Positions 8,681 to 15,961 of a stretch of DNA of 19,117 nucleotides are shown here, one piece after another (the first letter of the stretch is position 1; every line of letters begins with the position of its first letter). Source of the DNA: Candidatus Aminicenantota bacterium (lineage in GTDB: Bacteria > Acidobacteriota > Aminicenantia > JAMOAD01); NCBI GenBank assembly GCA_027070475.1, contig JALXDT010000173.1, forward strand, positions 1 to 19,117. Reading direction: 5' to 3'. The translations under genes were made by a program, and so were the position numbers. The notes under the pieces are model-generated. The model searched no databases. It saw only the letters and a list, made by a program, of their open reading frames with translations, and was not told where the DNA came from.

Positions 8681-9456
8681 AAATTGAGGTTAAAAAAATA
8701 ACAGAAGTTGAGGATTATAAAGAGATTCCATATATCCAGAAAAGTGCATGGGGTTTTTCAGATCTTGATCTTGAACCCCATCAGCTGATGACAAGGGTTC
8801 AGAAGTATGGCGGATTAGTTATGGGACTTTTCCTTGATGGTAAGATCATAGGATTCTCCTATGCAATACTTGCAAAATGGAATGGAGAGCTTTTCCTATA
8901 CTCCCATATGGCAGCCGTAAGAAAGGAGTATCAGGGTAAAGGTTATGGCTTTCTCATAAAAAAAGCTCAAAGGGAAGAAGTATTGAAAATGGGTTATACC
9001 TTTATAAAATGGACATTTGATCCCCTTGAATCCTTGAATTCCTATTTTAATATACATAGATTAGGTGCTGTGGGATTTGAGTATGAACTTAATATATATG
9101 GAATCGGAGAAAGTGGACTCCATAAGGGGTTACCTACCGACAGAATGGTTGCTCACTGGGAACTTAATTCCGAAAGAGTTAAAAAAAGAATGAGTATAAA
9201 AATTCCTCCCCTTTACCTTGAGAAATCTCCGCCAGAACCTGACTTTAAAAGTGATAAAATATATATAGAAATTCCTTATGATATTAGAGAGCTAAAAAAG
9301 AGAGACCTTAAGGCTGCACTTAATTGGAGACTTAAAACAAGGGATCAATTTTTAAAAGCTTTTGAATCAGGCTACATTGCAACGGATATAGTCTTTTCTG
9401 ATAAGGGAAAGAGAAAATTTTATTTGTTGGAGAAAGGATATGATTACAGGAAATAA
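8677..9456 (+). CDS. GNAT-family acyltransferase (COG3375-like), putative D-amino acid N-succinyltransferase
   Basis: A 259-residue GNAT protein with the acyl-CoA pyrophosphate loop QGKGYG at residues 86-91 after the usual MAAVRKEY strand. The segment WTFDPLESLNSYFNIHRLGA and the later GLPTDRMVAHWEL are, as I recall, hallmarks of the COG3375 group often found beside menC-like racemase genes. The C-terminal third (about 175-259) lies outside the core GNAT fold. It overlaps the M20 gene by 4 bases and the enolase-superfamily gene by 17, so the three are probably made together. In the described racemase route this enzyme acylates D-amino acids from succinyl-CoA. I infer that role here from context; the acyl donor and amino acid range cannot be read from the sequence. 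Confidence 0.8.
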   Translation: MKIEVKKITEVEDYKEIPYIQKSAWGFSDLDLEPHQLMTRVQKYGGLVMGLFLDGKIIGFSYAILAKWNGELFLYSHMAAVRKEYQGKGYGFLIKKAQREEVLKMGYTFIKWTFDPLESLNSYFNIHRLGAVGFEYELNIYGIGESGLHKGLPTDRMVAHWELNSERVKKRMSIKIPPLYLEKSPPEPDFKSDKIYIEIPYDIRELKKRDLKAALNWRLKTRDQFLKAFESGYIATDIVFSDKGKRKFYLLEKGYDYRK

Positions 9457-10561
9457 CAGAATAAAAAGAATTGAAAGGATAAATGTCTATATTATAAAAC
9501 TTCCTCTTGTAAAACCTTTTGAAACAAGCTTTTCGGTTCAGAGAGAGAGGGAGGCTATAATTATTGAACTAATCAGTGAGGGAATCTCAGGATGGGGAGA
9601 GAGTGTTACATCCGCTGATCCGTTTTACAGCTATGAAACAAACTTTACAACTTTAAATATTTTAAAAGAGTATCTATTGCCAATTTTAAAAGAATTGAAG
9701 AATTTTTCTGTCTATGATTTTTTAAATTCTTCAAAAAGAGTAAGAGGATACAATATGGCAAAAGCTGCTGTTGAAAATGCAATACTGGATCTTACTGCAA
9801 AATTAAACTCTTTGCCTCTTTATAAGTTAATTGGCGGTAATAAAAAGAGAATAATGTCAGGAATTAGTATAGGTATAAAAAGTAATGTGGGAGAACTTAT
9901 TGATTCAATAGAAAAAGCTGTTGAAAAAAAATATCATAGGATTAAGATAAAGATAAAAAAGGGAAAGGATGTTGAGATTGTAAAAGAAGTCAGAAAAAAA
10001 TTCCCTGATATAAAACTTATGGTGGATGCTAATTCAGATTACTCTCTGTTAGATATTGAGACCTTAAAAGAACTTGATAAATACAATTTGATGATGATTG
10101 AACAACCCCTTTACTATTATGATATATTTGAGCACTCAATTTTACAAAAAGAGCTTAAAACTCCCATCTGTCTTGATGAATCAATAAAAAATCTTTCTGA
10201 TGTTAAGGCTGCCATTGCTCTTGGTGCTTGTAAAATTATAAATATAAAGCAGGGAAGAGTCGGGGGAATCTTAAGTTCAAGGGAAATTGCCAGAGAATCA
10301 ACCAGAAATAGTATAAAAGTCTGGTCAGGGGGAATGCTTGAAACAGGAATCGGAAGAGCTTTTAATATTCATCTTCAAACTCTAAATGATTTTACACTTC
10401 CCGGTGATACCTCAGAAACAAAAAGATATTTTAAACGGGATATTGTTCATCCTATTGTAGAGCTTGACAGTGAAGGCTATATCTCAATACCTGAAAATGG
10501 AGACGGCATAGGTGTTGAGGTTATAAGAGAGAGATTGGGAAAACCAATTCTCACTATTTAA
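9440..10561 (+). CDS. MenC-like enolase-superfamily enzyme, putative N-succinylamino acid racemase
   Basis: Muconate-lactonising-subgroup member with both general acid/base lysines and all three magnesium ligands: Lys169 and Lys171 in the KxK motif, Asp196 in MVDAN, Glu221 in IEQP, Asp246 in LDES and Lys270 in INIKQGR. This set fits o-succinylbenzoate synthase and N-succinylamino acid racemase, which share an active site and are often promiscuous. Its 373 residues are typical. No other menaquinone gene is nearby, while a GNAT acyltransferase and an M20 deacylase overlap directly upstream, favouring the racemase. GGAGAAAGG at 9429-9437 precedes the ATG inside the end of the GNAT gene. It is the last gene of the operon and is followed by two palindromes. 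Dipeptide epimerase is a less likely alternative. Confidence 0.85.
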   Translation: MITGNNRIKRIERINVYIIKLPLVKPFETSFSVQREREAIIIELISEGISGWGESVTSADPFYSYETNFTTLNILKEYLLPILKELKNFSVYDFLNSSKRVRGYNMAKAAVENAILDLTAKLNSLPLYKLIGGNKKRIMSGISIGIKSNVGELIDSIEKAVEKKYHRIKIKIKKGKDVEIVKEVRKKFPDIKLMVDANSDYSLLDIETLKELDKYNLMMIEQPLYYYDIFEHSILQKELKTPICLDESIKNLSDVKAAIALGACKIINIKQGRVGGILSSREIARESTRNSIKVWSGGMLETGIGRAFNIHLQTLNDFTLPGDTSETKRYFKRDIVHPIVELDSEGYISIPENGDGIGVEVIRERLGKPILTI

Positions 10562-10600
10562 TTATAATACCTTTAACATACTAATCCATAAACCAGATAA

Positions 10601-10661
10601 AAACCTTTTGATGGCACCAAAAGGTTTAAGTACATTTCTTTTGATGGCATCAAAAGGTTTA
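10601..10661 (+). repeat. Two tandem copies of a palindromic element
   Basis: Two 24-base copies start at 10605 and 10638 (33-base period) and differ at one position. The first forms a perfect 10-base stem: AAACCTTTTG at 10601-10610 pairs with 10618-10627 around the 7-base loop ATGGCAC. The second is a longer palindrome: CTTTTGATG at 10638-10646 mirrors 10648-10656 around one central G. The single C/T difference removes two inner pairs from copy 1. They lie just after the seven-gene operon and before the gltX promoter. The near identity of copies and arms suggests a dispersed palindromic repeat family as well as, or instead of, a terminator. Confidence 0.85.
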
Positions 10662-10681
10662 GATATATCTCTTTCTTTTTT
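10638..10681 (+). terminator. Possible terminator after the seven-gene operon
   Basis: The second palindrome is followed by a pyrimidine stretch ending TCTCTTTCTTTTTT at about 10668-10681. A stem plus T-rich tail could end transcription, and the position is right, but about ten bases separate the stem from the T-run. It is therefore not a textbook terminator. Confidence 0.4.
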
Positions 10682-10697
10682 AAAAACTTCCTATCTA

Positions 10698-10726
10698 TTG
10701 AATAAAAGCTTTAAATAATATATATT
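10698..10726 (+). promoter_or_regulatory. Predicted sigma70-type promoter for gltX
   Basis: TTGAAT at 10698-10703 and TATATT at 10721-10726 are separated by 17 bases, each close to consensus. The gltX ATG is about 30 bases downstream of the -10, with AGGAGGA at 10744-10750. Confidence 0.6.
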
Positions 10727-10755
10727 TACACATCAAAAATTGCAGGAGGAATAAA

Positions 10756-12234
10756 ATGCGATTAAGGTTTGCTCCGAGCCCTACAGGTTATGTCCATGTG
10801 GGAAATGCGAGAACTGCCCTTTTTAATTATCTCCATGCAAAAAAACATGGGGGAAAACTAATTTTGAGGATTGAAGATACTGACATAGAGAGATCAAAAA
10901 AAGAGTATGAGGAAATTTTAATAAATGATTTTAAATGGCTTGGGATTGAATGGGATGAAGGCCCTGATACAGGCGGAGGGTATGGACCTTACAGACAGTC
11001 GGAAAGATTGGATCTTTACAGGGAAATAGCACATAAACTTCTTGATGAGGGAAAAGCCTACTATTGCTTTTGCACACCCGAAGAGCTTGAGCAGGAGAGA
11101 AAAGAAGCTTTAAGCAAGGGACTTCCTCCGAAATATTCAGGTAAGTGCAGAAACATTCCCCCAGAGGTTGCTAAAAAAAGAGTTGAGAGCGGAGAAAAGG
11201 CAGTTATAAGATTTAAGATGCCTCAGGATAAAGATTTTTCTTATAATGATGTAATAAGAGGTAAAATTTCCTTTGACCTTTCCCTTTTCGGAGATTTTGT
11301 GATTTTAAGGTCAAACGGACTTCCCGCCTACAATTTTGCTGTTGTTGTTGATGATCACTATATGAAAGTAGATCTTGTGATAAGGGGAGAGGATCACATA
11401 TCCAATACTCCCAAACAGATAAAAATTTATGAGGCATTAGGATGGACTCCTCCTGAGTTTGGACATCTTTCAATGGTTTTGGGGCCCGACGGTTCACCAC
11501 TCTCTAAAAGACATGGTGCAACCTCTTTGAATCAATTCAAATCAATGGGGTACCTTCCGGAAGCTCTTTTGAACTATCTTGCAATGCTTGGATGGGCTCC
11601 TCCTGAGGATAATGAGATTCTTTCAAAAGAGAAGCTTATTAAATTTTTTGATGTAAGAAAGGTTTCAAAATCAGGAGCGATTTTTGATTATTCAAAATTA
11701 AACTGGGTTAATAGAAAACACATTGCAGCTTTAAATTCCATTGAGATTATTAAAAGAGCTGAGGAGTTTTTAGTAAAAGAGGGATATATTAATTCTCTTA
11801 AAGAGCTTGATGAAATGAGCCTAAAATGGCTTTCCGATGCAATAGACGGTATTAAAACAAACATTGTAACACTTGTGGATGTACCGGAGGAGCTTAAAAT
11901 ATTTTTTGAATATTCACATAGTAAAGAGGCTTTTGAAGAGCTCAAAGAGGAGGGCGGAGAGGAAGTCTTAAATTTTATGAAAGAATTTTTTAAAGGGAAA
12001 GGACACATTGATATAAAGGATATATACTCATTGATAGGTGAAGCAAAGAAGAAAGGGCTCAAAGGCAAAGCCCTTTTTCATCCGATGAGAATAATTTTTA
12101 CAGGTAAAAGTTCGGGAATAGAGTTGGATAAATTTTTGGAAATTATGACAAAAACAGAGGGATTGAAATTTAAAAAGACTCCATTATCTTTGAAAGAGAG
12201 ATTGGAAGAGGCAGAAAAACTTTTGGTTAAATGA
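10756..12234 (+). CDS. gltX: Glutamyl-tRNA synthetase
   Basis: Class I aminoacyl-tRNA synthetase charging tRNA-Glu in the cytoplasm. The start FAPSPTGYVHVGNART contains the HIGH-equivalent HVGN at residues 14-17, and the KMSKS-equivalent LSKRH is at 249-253. LRIEDTD, GPYRQSER and the RGEDHISNTPKQ segment are typical. A zinc-site-like insertion has Cys104, Cys106 and Cys131, but Asn133 where a fourth ligand is expected from the E. coli pattern. The C-terminal helical anticodon-binding domain is complete; 492 residues is normal. AGGAGGA five bases before the ATG fixes the start. The stop overlaps the next gene by 4 bases. Whether it also mischarges tRNA-Gln cannot be told here. Confidence 0.97.
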   Translation: MRLRFAPSPTGYVHVGNARTALFNYLHAKKHGGKLILRIEDTDIERSKKEYEEILINDFKWLGIEWDEGPDTGGGYGPYRQSERLDLYREIAHKLLDEGKAYYCFCTPEELEQERKEALSKGLPPKYSGKCRNIPPEVAKKRVESGEKAVIRFKMPQDKDFSYNDVIRGKISFDLSLFGDFVILRSNGLPAYNFAVVVDDHYMKVDLVIRGEDHISNTPKQIKIYEALGWTPPEFGHLSMVLGPDGSPLSKRHGATSLNQFKSMGYLPEALLNYLAMLGWAPPEDNEILSKEKLIKFFDVRKVSKSGAIFDYSKLNWVNRKHIAALNSIEIIKRAEEFLVKEGYINSLKELDEMSLKWLSDAIDGIKTNIVTLVDVPEELKIFFEYSHSKEAFEELKEEGGEEVLNFMKEFFKGKGHIDIKDIYSLIGEAKKKGLKGKALFHPMRIIFTGKSSGIELDKFLEIMTKTEGLKFKKTPLSLKERLEEAEKLLVK

Positions 12235-12707
12235 ATTTTGGTAAAATTTTAGCTGAACTATTAAAAATTTTTAGTTTTATTGGCGTTCAATACCTTTTTG
12301 GTAAAAAAGGCTCATACCCCTATGGTCTATTATTAAAATTTAATCTTGTAGAGATAACAATTCTTGTTATAATCTGTGATATATTGCAGACTCTGTTTCT
12401 TCTATATCTTCTTGAATTATCATTTAATAACATAGGGTTTCTAAAAAAATTAAAGGAAAAGCTCAAAAGCTCTGAGGAGAAAAAATCTAAATTTCATAAA
12501 AAACTTTTAAAATGGGGTGATTGGGGATTGTTCTTCATAGCCGCACTTCCATATGCAGGAGGTGCTATTTCAGGAAGTATTGTTGCCTACTCTCTTGGAA
12601 TGAAAAAAAGAAAGGCATTTTTCATCATTGTAGCAGGTTGTATTTTAGGCGCACTTATCTTTTATTTGAGTTTTTCCGGAATTTTGATGGTGGTGAATGT
12701 AAAATAG
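12231..12707 (+). CDS. Small multidrug export family (COG2426-like) membrane protein
   Basis: A 158-residue membrane protein with three or four hydrophobic segments (about 40-65, 98-120 and 130-152) and a highly charged loop at 68-92. The stretch GLFFIAALPYAGGAISGSIVAYSLGMKKRKAF, in two parts around residues 98-130, matches the characteristic core of the family named small multidrug export (Sm_multidrug_ex); despite the name, transport activity is poorly established. ATG overlaps the gltX stop (ATGA), and no separate ribosome binding site is visible, so translation is probably coupled. It ends two bases before a strong terminator. The link to gltX looks positional rather than functional. Confidence 0.72.
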   Translation: MNFGKILAELLKIFSFIGVQYLFGKKGSYPYGLLLKFNLVEITILVIICDILQTLFLLYLLELSFNNIGFLKKLKEKLKSSEEKKSKFHKKLLKWGDWGLFFIAALPYAGGAISGSIVAYSLGMKKRKAFFIIVAGCILGALIFYLSFSGILMVVNVK

Positions 12708-12708
12708 A

Positions 12709-12739
12709 AAAGGGGCAGCTTTATAAAAGCTGCCCCTTT
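12709..12739. terminator. Bidirectional intrinsic terminator between convergent operons
   Basis: Perfect 14-base stem: AAAGGGGCAGCTTT at 12709-12722 pairs with 12726-12739 around the loop ATA. The stem has a GC-rich core with A-tracts before and T-tracts after on both strands, so it can stop the gltX operon from the left and the aconitase-family operon from the right. It lies between stop codons ending at 12707 and 12743. Confidence 0.92.
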
Positions 12740-12742
12740 AAT

Positions 12743-13990
12743 TTATAAATCCTCAATACTTGCTATTCTTCCCAAAAGAGCAGAGGCAGTTACTGTCGCG
12801 GGAGAAGCAAGATAGGTTTTTCCTTTTCCCTGTTTTCCAGGGAAATTTCTGTTTCCAGTCGTTATCTGAATTTCTCCCTCACCGGTTAATCCTATATGGC
12901 CTTCGGCACATCCACCGCAGGAAGCATTTGCCACAATAACACCTGCATCAAAAAGGATTTCCAGAAGACCGTTCCTTAAAAGTTTTCCATATATATCTCT
13001 TGTAGCCGGGACAACGCTGAATCTTATTCCCTCCGGAATTTTCCTACCCTTTAAAATATTAGCCACAACTTCAATATCTTCATATCTTCCATTCGTACAG
13101 GAGCCGACAAAGGCTGATTCTATTTTTACATCTTTCAAGTCTTTAACATCATAGACATTGTGGGGGTGTGGTGGTGCTGCTACCTGAGGGCCTATTCCCT
13201 CAACATCTATCTCAATTACCTTTGAATACTTTGCATCAGGATCAGGCTCAGGTTGATCCTTGATATCAGGATTAAATTTTTTGAGCTCTTTCCTGATCTT
13301 ATCATTAAAAGGAATAAAGGCTACAATTCCTGCCATCTCTGTTACCATTGAACATAGTGTTATTCTTCCTGAAAGGGAAAGCTCTTCTACCGCTTCTCCG
13401 TAAAATTCAATCGCCTTACCCAAAGCCTCTTTAGTTCCTAATTTTTTCAAAATATAAAGTGTTAAATCCTTGGGAAGAGCACTTTTTGATGGTTTGCCTT
13501 TTACAATCACCTTAATTGTTTCAGGGACTTCAAACCATGTTCTTCCTGTTTTAAAAGCATAGGCTATGTCAATATCTCCCATACCCTGACCAAAAGCTCC
13601 TATTGCTCCTAAGATATTGTAATGGGAATCTGTTCCGACTGCTATATCACCCGGACCGACTTTCCCCTCTTCAAGGAGCACATGAGTTCCTATTCCACTA
13701 TCAACATCATAAACTTTAATATTGTGTTTTTTAGCAAAATTTCTGCATATCTCCTGATTGATTGCATATTTTATATTTTTCGCAGGAGCAACTAAATCAA
13801 AAGTAAAAAATGTTTTATCAGGTTTTGCAATGGGAGAATCTCCGTACTCTCTCTCATAATTTTTTACAACATTAGGCCCCCCGAAATCTCTCGCAGATAT
13901 TACATCAAGCTCAATCCACACAATTTTCCCCGGCTCAACCTCCTCTGAAGAGTGAGCCTGAATTATTTTTTCTATTATTGTTTTGCCCAT
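12743..13990 (-). CDS. Aconitase-superfamily dehydratase large subunit (LeuC/homoaconitase type)
   Basis: Hydro-lyase with a [4Fe-4S] cluster that isomerises a 2- or 3-hydroxy acid such as isopropylmalate, homocitrate or citrate. The cluster cysteines are Cys298 in GSCTNGR and Cys358/Cys361 in ASCGGC, the family spacing. GTDSHYNILGAIGAFGQGMGDID, in two parts near 128-150, is a conserved block. Length, 415 residues, fits the separate large subunit of the archaeal-type LeuC group; the swivelling small-subunit domain is not present and no small-subunit gene is adjacent. AGAGG at 13995-13999, inside the end of the dehydrogenase gene, precedes the ATG by four bases, so the two are co-transcribed. 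Substrate is unresolved: isopropylmalate, homocitrate/homoaconitate and citrate are all possible. Confidence 0.82.
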   Translation of the reverse strand: MGKTIIEKIIQAHSSEEVEPGKIVWIELDVISARDFGGPNVVKNYEREYGDSPIAKPDKTFFTFDLVAPAKNIKYAINQEICRNFAKKHNIKVYDVDSGIGTHVLLEEGKVGPGDIAVGTDSHYNILGAIGAFGQGMGDIDIAYAFKTGRTWFEVPETIKVIVKGKPSKSALPKDLTLYILKKLGTKEALGKAIEFYGEAVEELSLSGRITLCSMVTEMAGIVAFIPFNDKIRKELKKFNPDIKDQPEPDPDAKYSKVIEIDVEGIGPQVAAPPHPHNVYDVKDLKDVKIESAFVGSCTNGRYEDIEVVANILKGRKIPEGIRFSVVPATRDIYGKLLRNGLLEILFDAGVIVANASCGGCAEGHIGLTGEGEIQITTGNRNFPGKQGKGKTYLASPATVTASALLGRIASIEDL

Positions 13991-13991
13991 T

Positions 13992-15116
13992 TTAACCTCT
14001 TATTTTTCTTGCAATTTCTTCTGCCATTTCAAGGGTTGTATTGCTTCCTCCCATATCGTATGTTCTTACCTTTTCCTCTTCAATAACCTCAGCTACCGCA
14101 TCCTCTATGGCTTTTGCCTTATCCTTTTCTCCCAAAAAGTCAAGCATTATTTTGGATGCTAATATTGCAGCTGTTGGATTTACCTTATACTGTCCTGCGT
14201 ATTTAGGTGCTGAACCATGGGTTGGTTCGAATACCCCGAAATTCTTGCTCATATTTCCGCTTGCTGCAAAACCCAGTCCTCCGACAAGTTGAGCTGCAAG
14301 GTCAGAGATTATGTCTCCGAAAAGATTTTCAGCAACCAATACATCGTACTTTTCAGGATTTTTTACAAGCCACATTGCCATAGCATCAATATTTGCCTCT
14401 CCGTATTCTATATCAGGATACTCTTTTGCAATCTCTCTTGCAATTCTTATCATAAGGCCTCCGGTTTCTCTTAAAACATTAGGTTTTTCAACAACAGTTA
14501 CGGATCTTCTTCCATTCTTTTTTGCATACTCAAATGCAGCTCTTACTATTCTTTCGCAACCTTTTTTTGTCATAATTCTTGTGGAAATAGCTATTTCATC
14601 TGCAGGAACATCTTTGAACTTTGCCATCTTTTTATGATTTTCAAGAAGGACATTTCTTACCTCATCAGGCAGAGGATAAAATTCCACACCTGCATACATT
14701 CCCTCTGTATTTTCTCTGAAAACAACAAGGTCAATACCCTCTTTAAGATTTAAAGGATTTCCTTTGTAAGATTTGCAGGGTCTCATGTTTGTATAGAGGT
14801 CGAACTCCTGTCTTAATCTTACTATGGGGCTGAAATACACATATCCTTTTCCCTGAAGGGATGGATCAAGTTCTTTTTGAGCTTCATCTTTTGGTTTTGA
14901 TGTGATTGCTCCGAATAGAGCTGCATCAGAATTTTTCAAAAGTTCAATTGTTCTGTCCGGCAGAGGATTTCCCTCCTTTTTCCAGAACTCCCATCCTATG
15001 TCTCCATAAGTATAGTCAGCGCTAAAACCGACTGCGTTTAGCACTTTCATTGCTGCTTCTATAACCTCTTTTCCAACCCCGTCGCCGGGCAATACTGCAA
15101 TTTTAAAATTTGCCAT
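13992..15116 (-). CDS. Isocitrate/homoisocitrate/isopropylmalate dehydrogenase family protein
   Basis: Metal-dependent oxidative decarboxylase of the beta-decarboxylating dehydrogenase family, 374 residues. It has LPGDGVGKEV near the start, the substrate loop SPIVRLR with Ser96, Arg102 and Arg112, ENTEGMYAG, the aspartate-containing ENLFGDIISD, and the cofactor loop HGSAPKYAGQYKV at 300-312. By hand alignment Ser96, Arg102 and Arg112 match E. coli isocitrate dehydrogenase Ser113, Arg119 and Arg129, but Asn115 is Ile98. Lys305, Tyr306 and Val312 match the NADP-binding Lys344, Tyr345 and Val351, so NADP use is predicted. First gene of a two-gene operon; GGAGGTG at 15124-15130 fixes the start. 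Isocitrate or homoisocitrate is favoured over isopropylmalate because the Ser is kept, but this is inference. Confidence 0.85.
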   Translation of the reverse strand: MANFKIAVLPGDGVGKEVIEAAMKVLNAVGFSADYTYGDIGWEFWKKEGNPLPDRTIELLKNSDAALFGAITSKPKDEAQKELDPSLQGKGYVYFSPIVRLRQEFDLYTNMRPCKSYKGNPLNLKEGIDLVVFRENTEGMYAGVEFYPLPDEVRNVLLENHKKMAKFKDVPADEIAISTRIMTKKGCERIVRAAFEYAKKNGRRSVTVVEKPNVLRETGGLMIRIAREIAKEYPDIEYGEANIDAMAMWLVKNPEKYDVLVAENLFGDIISDLAAQLVGGLGFAASGNMSKNFGVFEPTHGSAPKYAGQYKVNPTAAILASKIMLDFLGEKDKAKAIEDAVAEVIEEEKVRTYDMGGSNTTLEMAEEIARKIRG

Positions 15117-15222
15117 TATTTACCACCTCCAAAATATTTTAGTTTATTATTTTATCTTAAAAAAAGGAAAAATAAAATAAGAATTGAAGTTAAAATTTAT
15201 TCGTTTTGAATAAAGAATTTTG

Positions 15223-15251
15223 TTGACAAGAAAAGAATAAACTCTTACCAT
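15223..15251 (+). promoter_or_regulatory. Predicted promoter for the AlkD-like gene
   Basis: A perfect TTGACA at 15223-15228 is followed after 17 bases by TACCAT at 15246-15251; CATAAT at 15249-15254 is an alternative -10 at a longer 20-base spacing. Initiation would fall only a few bases before the ATG at 15261, giving a very short leader. Confidence 0.5.
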
Positions 15252-15260
15252 AATAGAGAA

Positions 15261-15935
15261 ATGAACTATATAGAAGATCTCGAAAAAGTGTTTGAAAAAC
15301 ATGAAAATAAGGAAATAGCTTTCGGTCAAAAAGCCTATATGTTAAACAAATTTGAATTTTATGGGATTAAAGCTCCCTTAAGAAGAGAGATTCAAAAGCC
15401 CTTTTTAAAAAAAGAAAATTTTCCACCAAAGAAGGAGCTGGGAAAGATTATCAGAGAATTGTGGGAAAAGCCTCAGAGAGAATTTCAGTATTTTGGGGTT
15501 GAGCTTTTTTTAAAATATGTTAAAAGCCTTGAAGAGAATGATATTAAGCTTTTTGAGTTTATGATTACAAATAAATCATGGTGGGATACTGTTGACCTTA
15601 TTGCTGCAAAGCTCGTTGGGGAGTATTTCAAAAAATTTCCCGGGAAGATAAAAACTTATGTTGAAAAATGGATAAATTCCGGGAATATCTGGCTTCAGAG
15701 GACTGCAATTCTCTTTCAGCTTCACTATAAAGAAAAAACAGATACAGAGCTTCTCTCATCAATAATAAAATCTCTTTCAGGCTCAAATGAATTTTTTATA
15801 AATAAAGCCATAGGCTGGGTTTTAAGAAATTATTCAAAAACCAATCCTTCCTGGGTTATTGATTTTGTAAAGAATAATCCGCTTGACAAACTAAGTATAA
15901 AAGAGGCATTAAGATTGATAAAAGATAAAAGATAG
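15261..15935 (+). CDS. DNA alkylation repair protein (AlkD-type HEAT-like glycosylase)
   Basis: DNA glycosylase of the AlkC/AlkD HEAT-repeat superfamily, which excises bulky or cationic alkylated bases such as 7-methylguanine and 3-methyladenine. The protein is almost entirely helical. YGIKAPLRRE near residue 34 and SWWDTVDLIAAKLVG at 106-120 are family hallmarks. By hand alignment Trp108, Asp112, Arg147 and Trp186 fall where Bacillus cereus AlkD has its functional Trp109, Asp113, Arg148 and Trp187. At 224 residues it is full length. No clear ribosome binding site precedes the ATG (only GAG), fitting the very short predicted leader. It stands alone between two minus-strand operons; the promoter is in the gap shared with the dehydrogenase. 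Confidence 0.9.
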   Translation: MNYIEDLEKVFEKHENKEIAFGQKAYMLNKFEFYGIKAPLRREIQKPFLKKENFPPKKELGKIIRELWEKPQREFQYFGVELFLKYVKSLEENDIKLFEFMITNKSWWDTVDLIAAKLVGEYFKKFPGKIKTYVEKWINSGNIWLQRTAILFQLHYKEKTDTELLSSIIKSLSGSNEFFINKAIGWVLRNYSKTNPSWVIDFVKNNPLDKLSIKEALRLIKDKR

Positions 15936-15961
15936 AAGATAGAGAAAGAAAATATATTTAA

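Noticed and set aside
9440..10561. Calling this gene menC (menaquinone synthesis).
   Set aside because: The active-site motifs do not separate o-succinylbenzoate synthase from N-succinylamino acid racemase, no other menaquinone gene is present, and the overlapping GNAT and M20 genes favour the racemase.
12521..12748. A 75-codon open frame overlapping the small multidrug export gene and the terminator.
   Set aside because: It is out of frame with a recognisable membrane protein, is compositionally odd (rich in Cys and Arg) and runs through the terminator stem.
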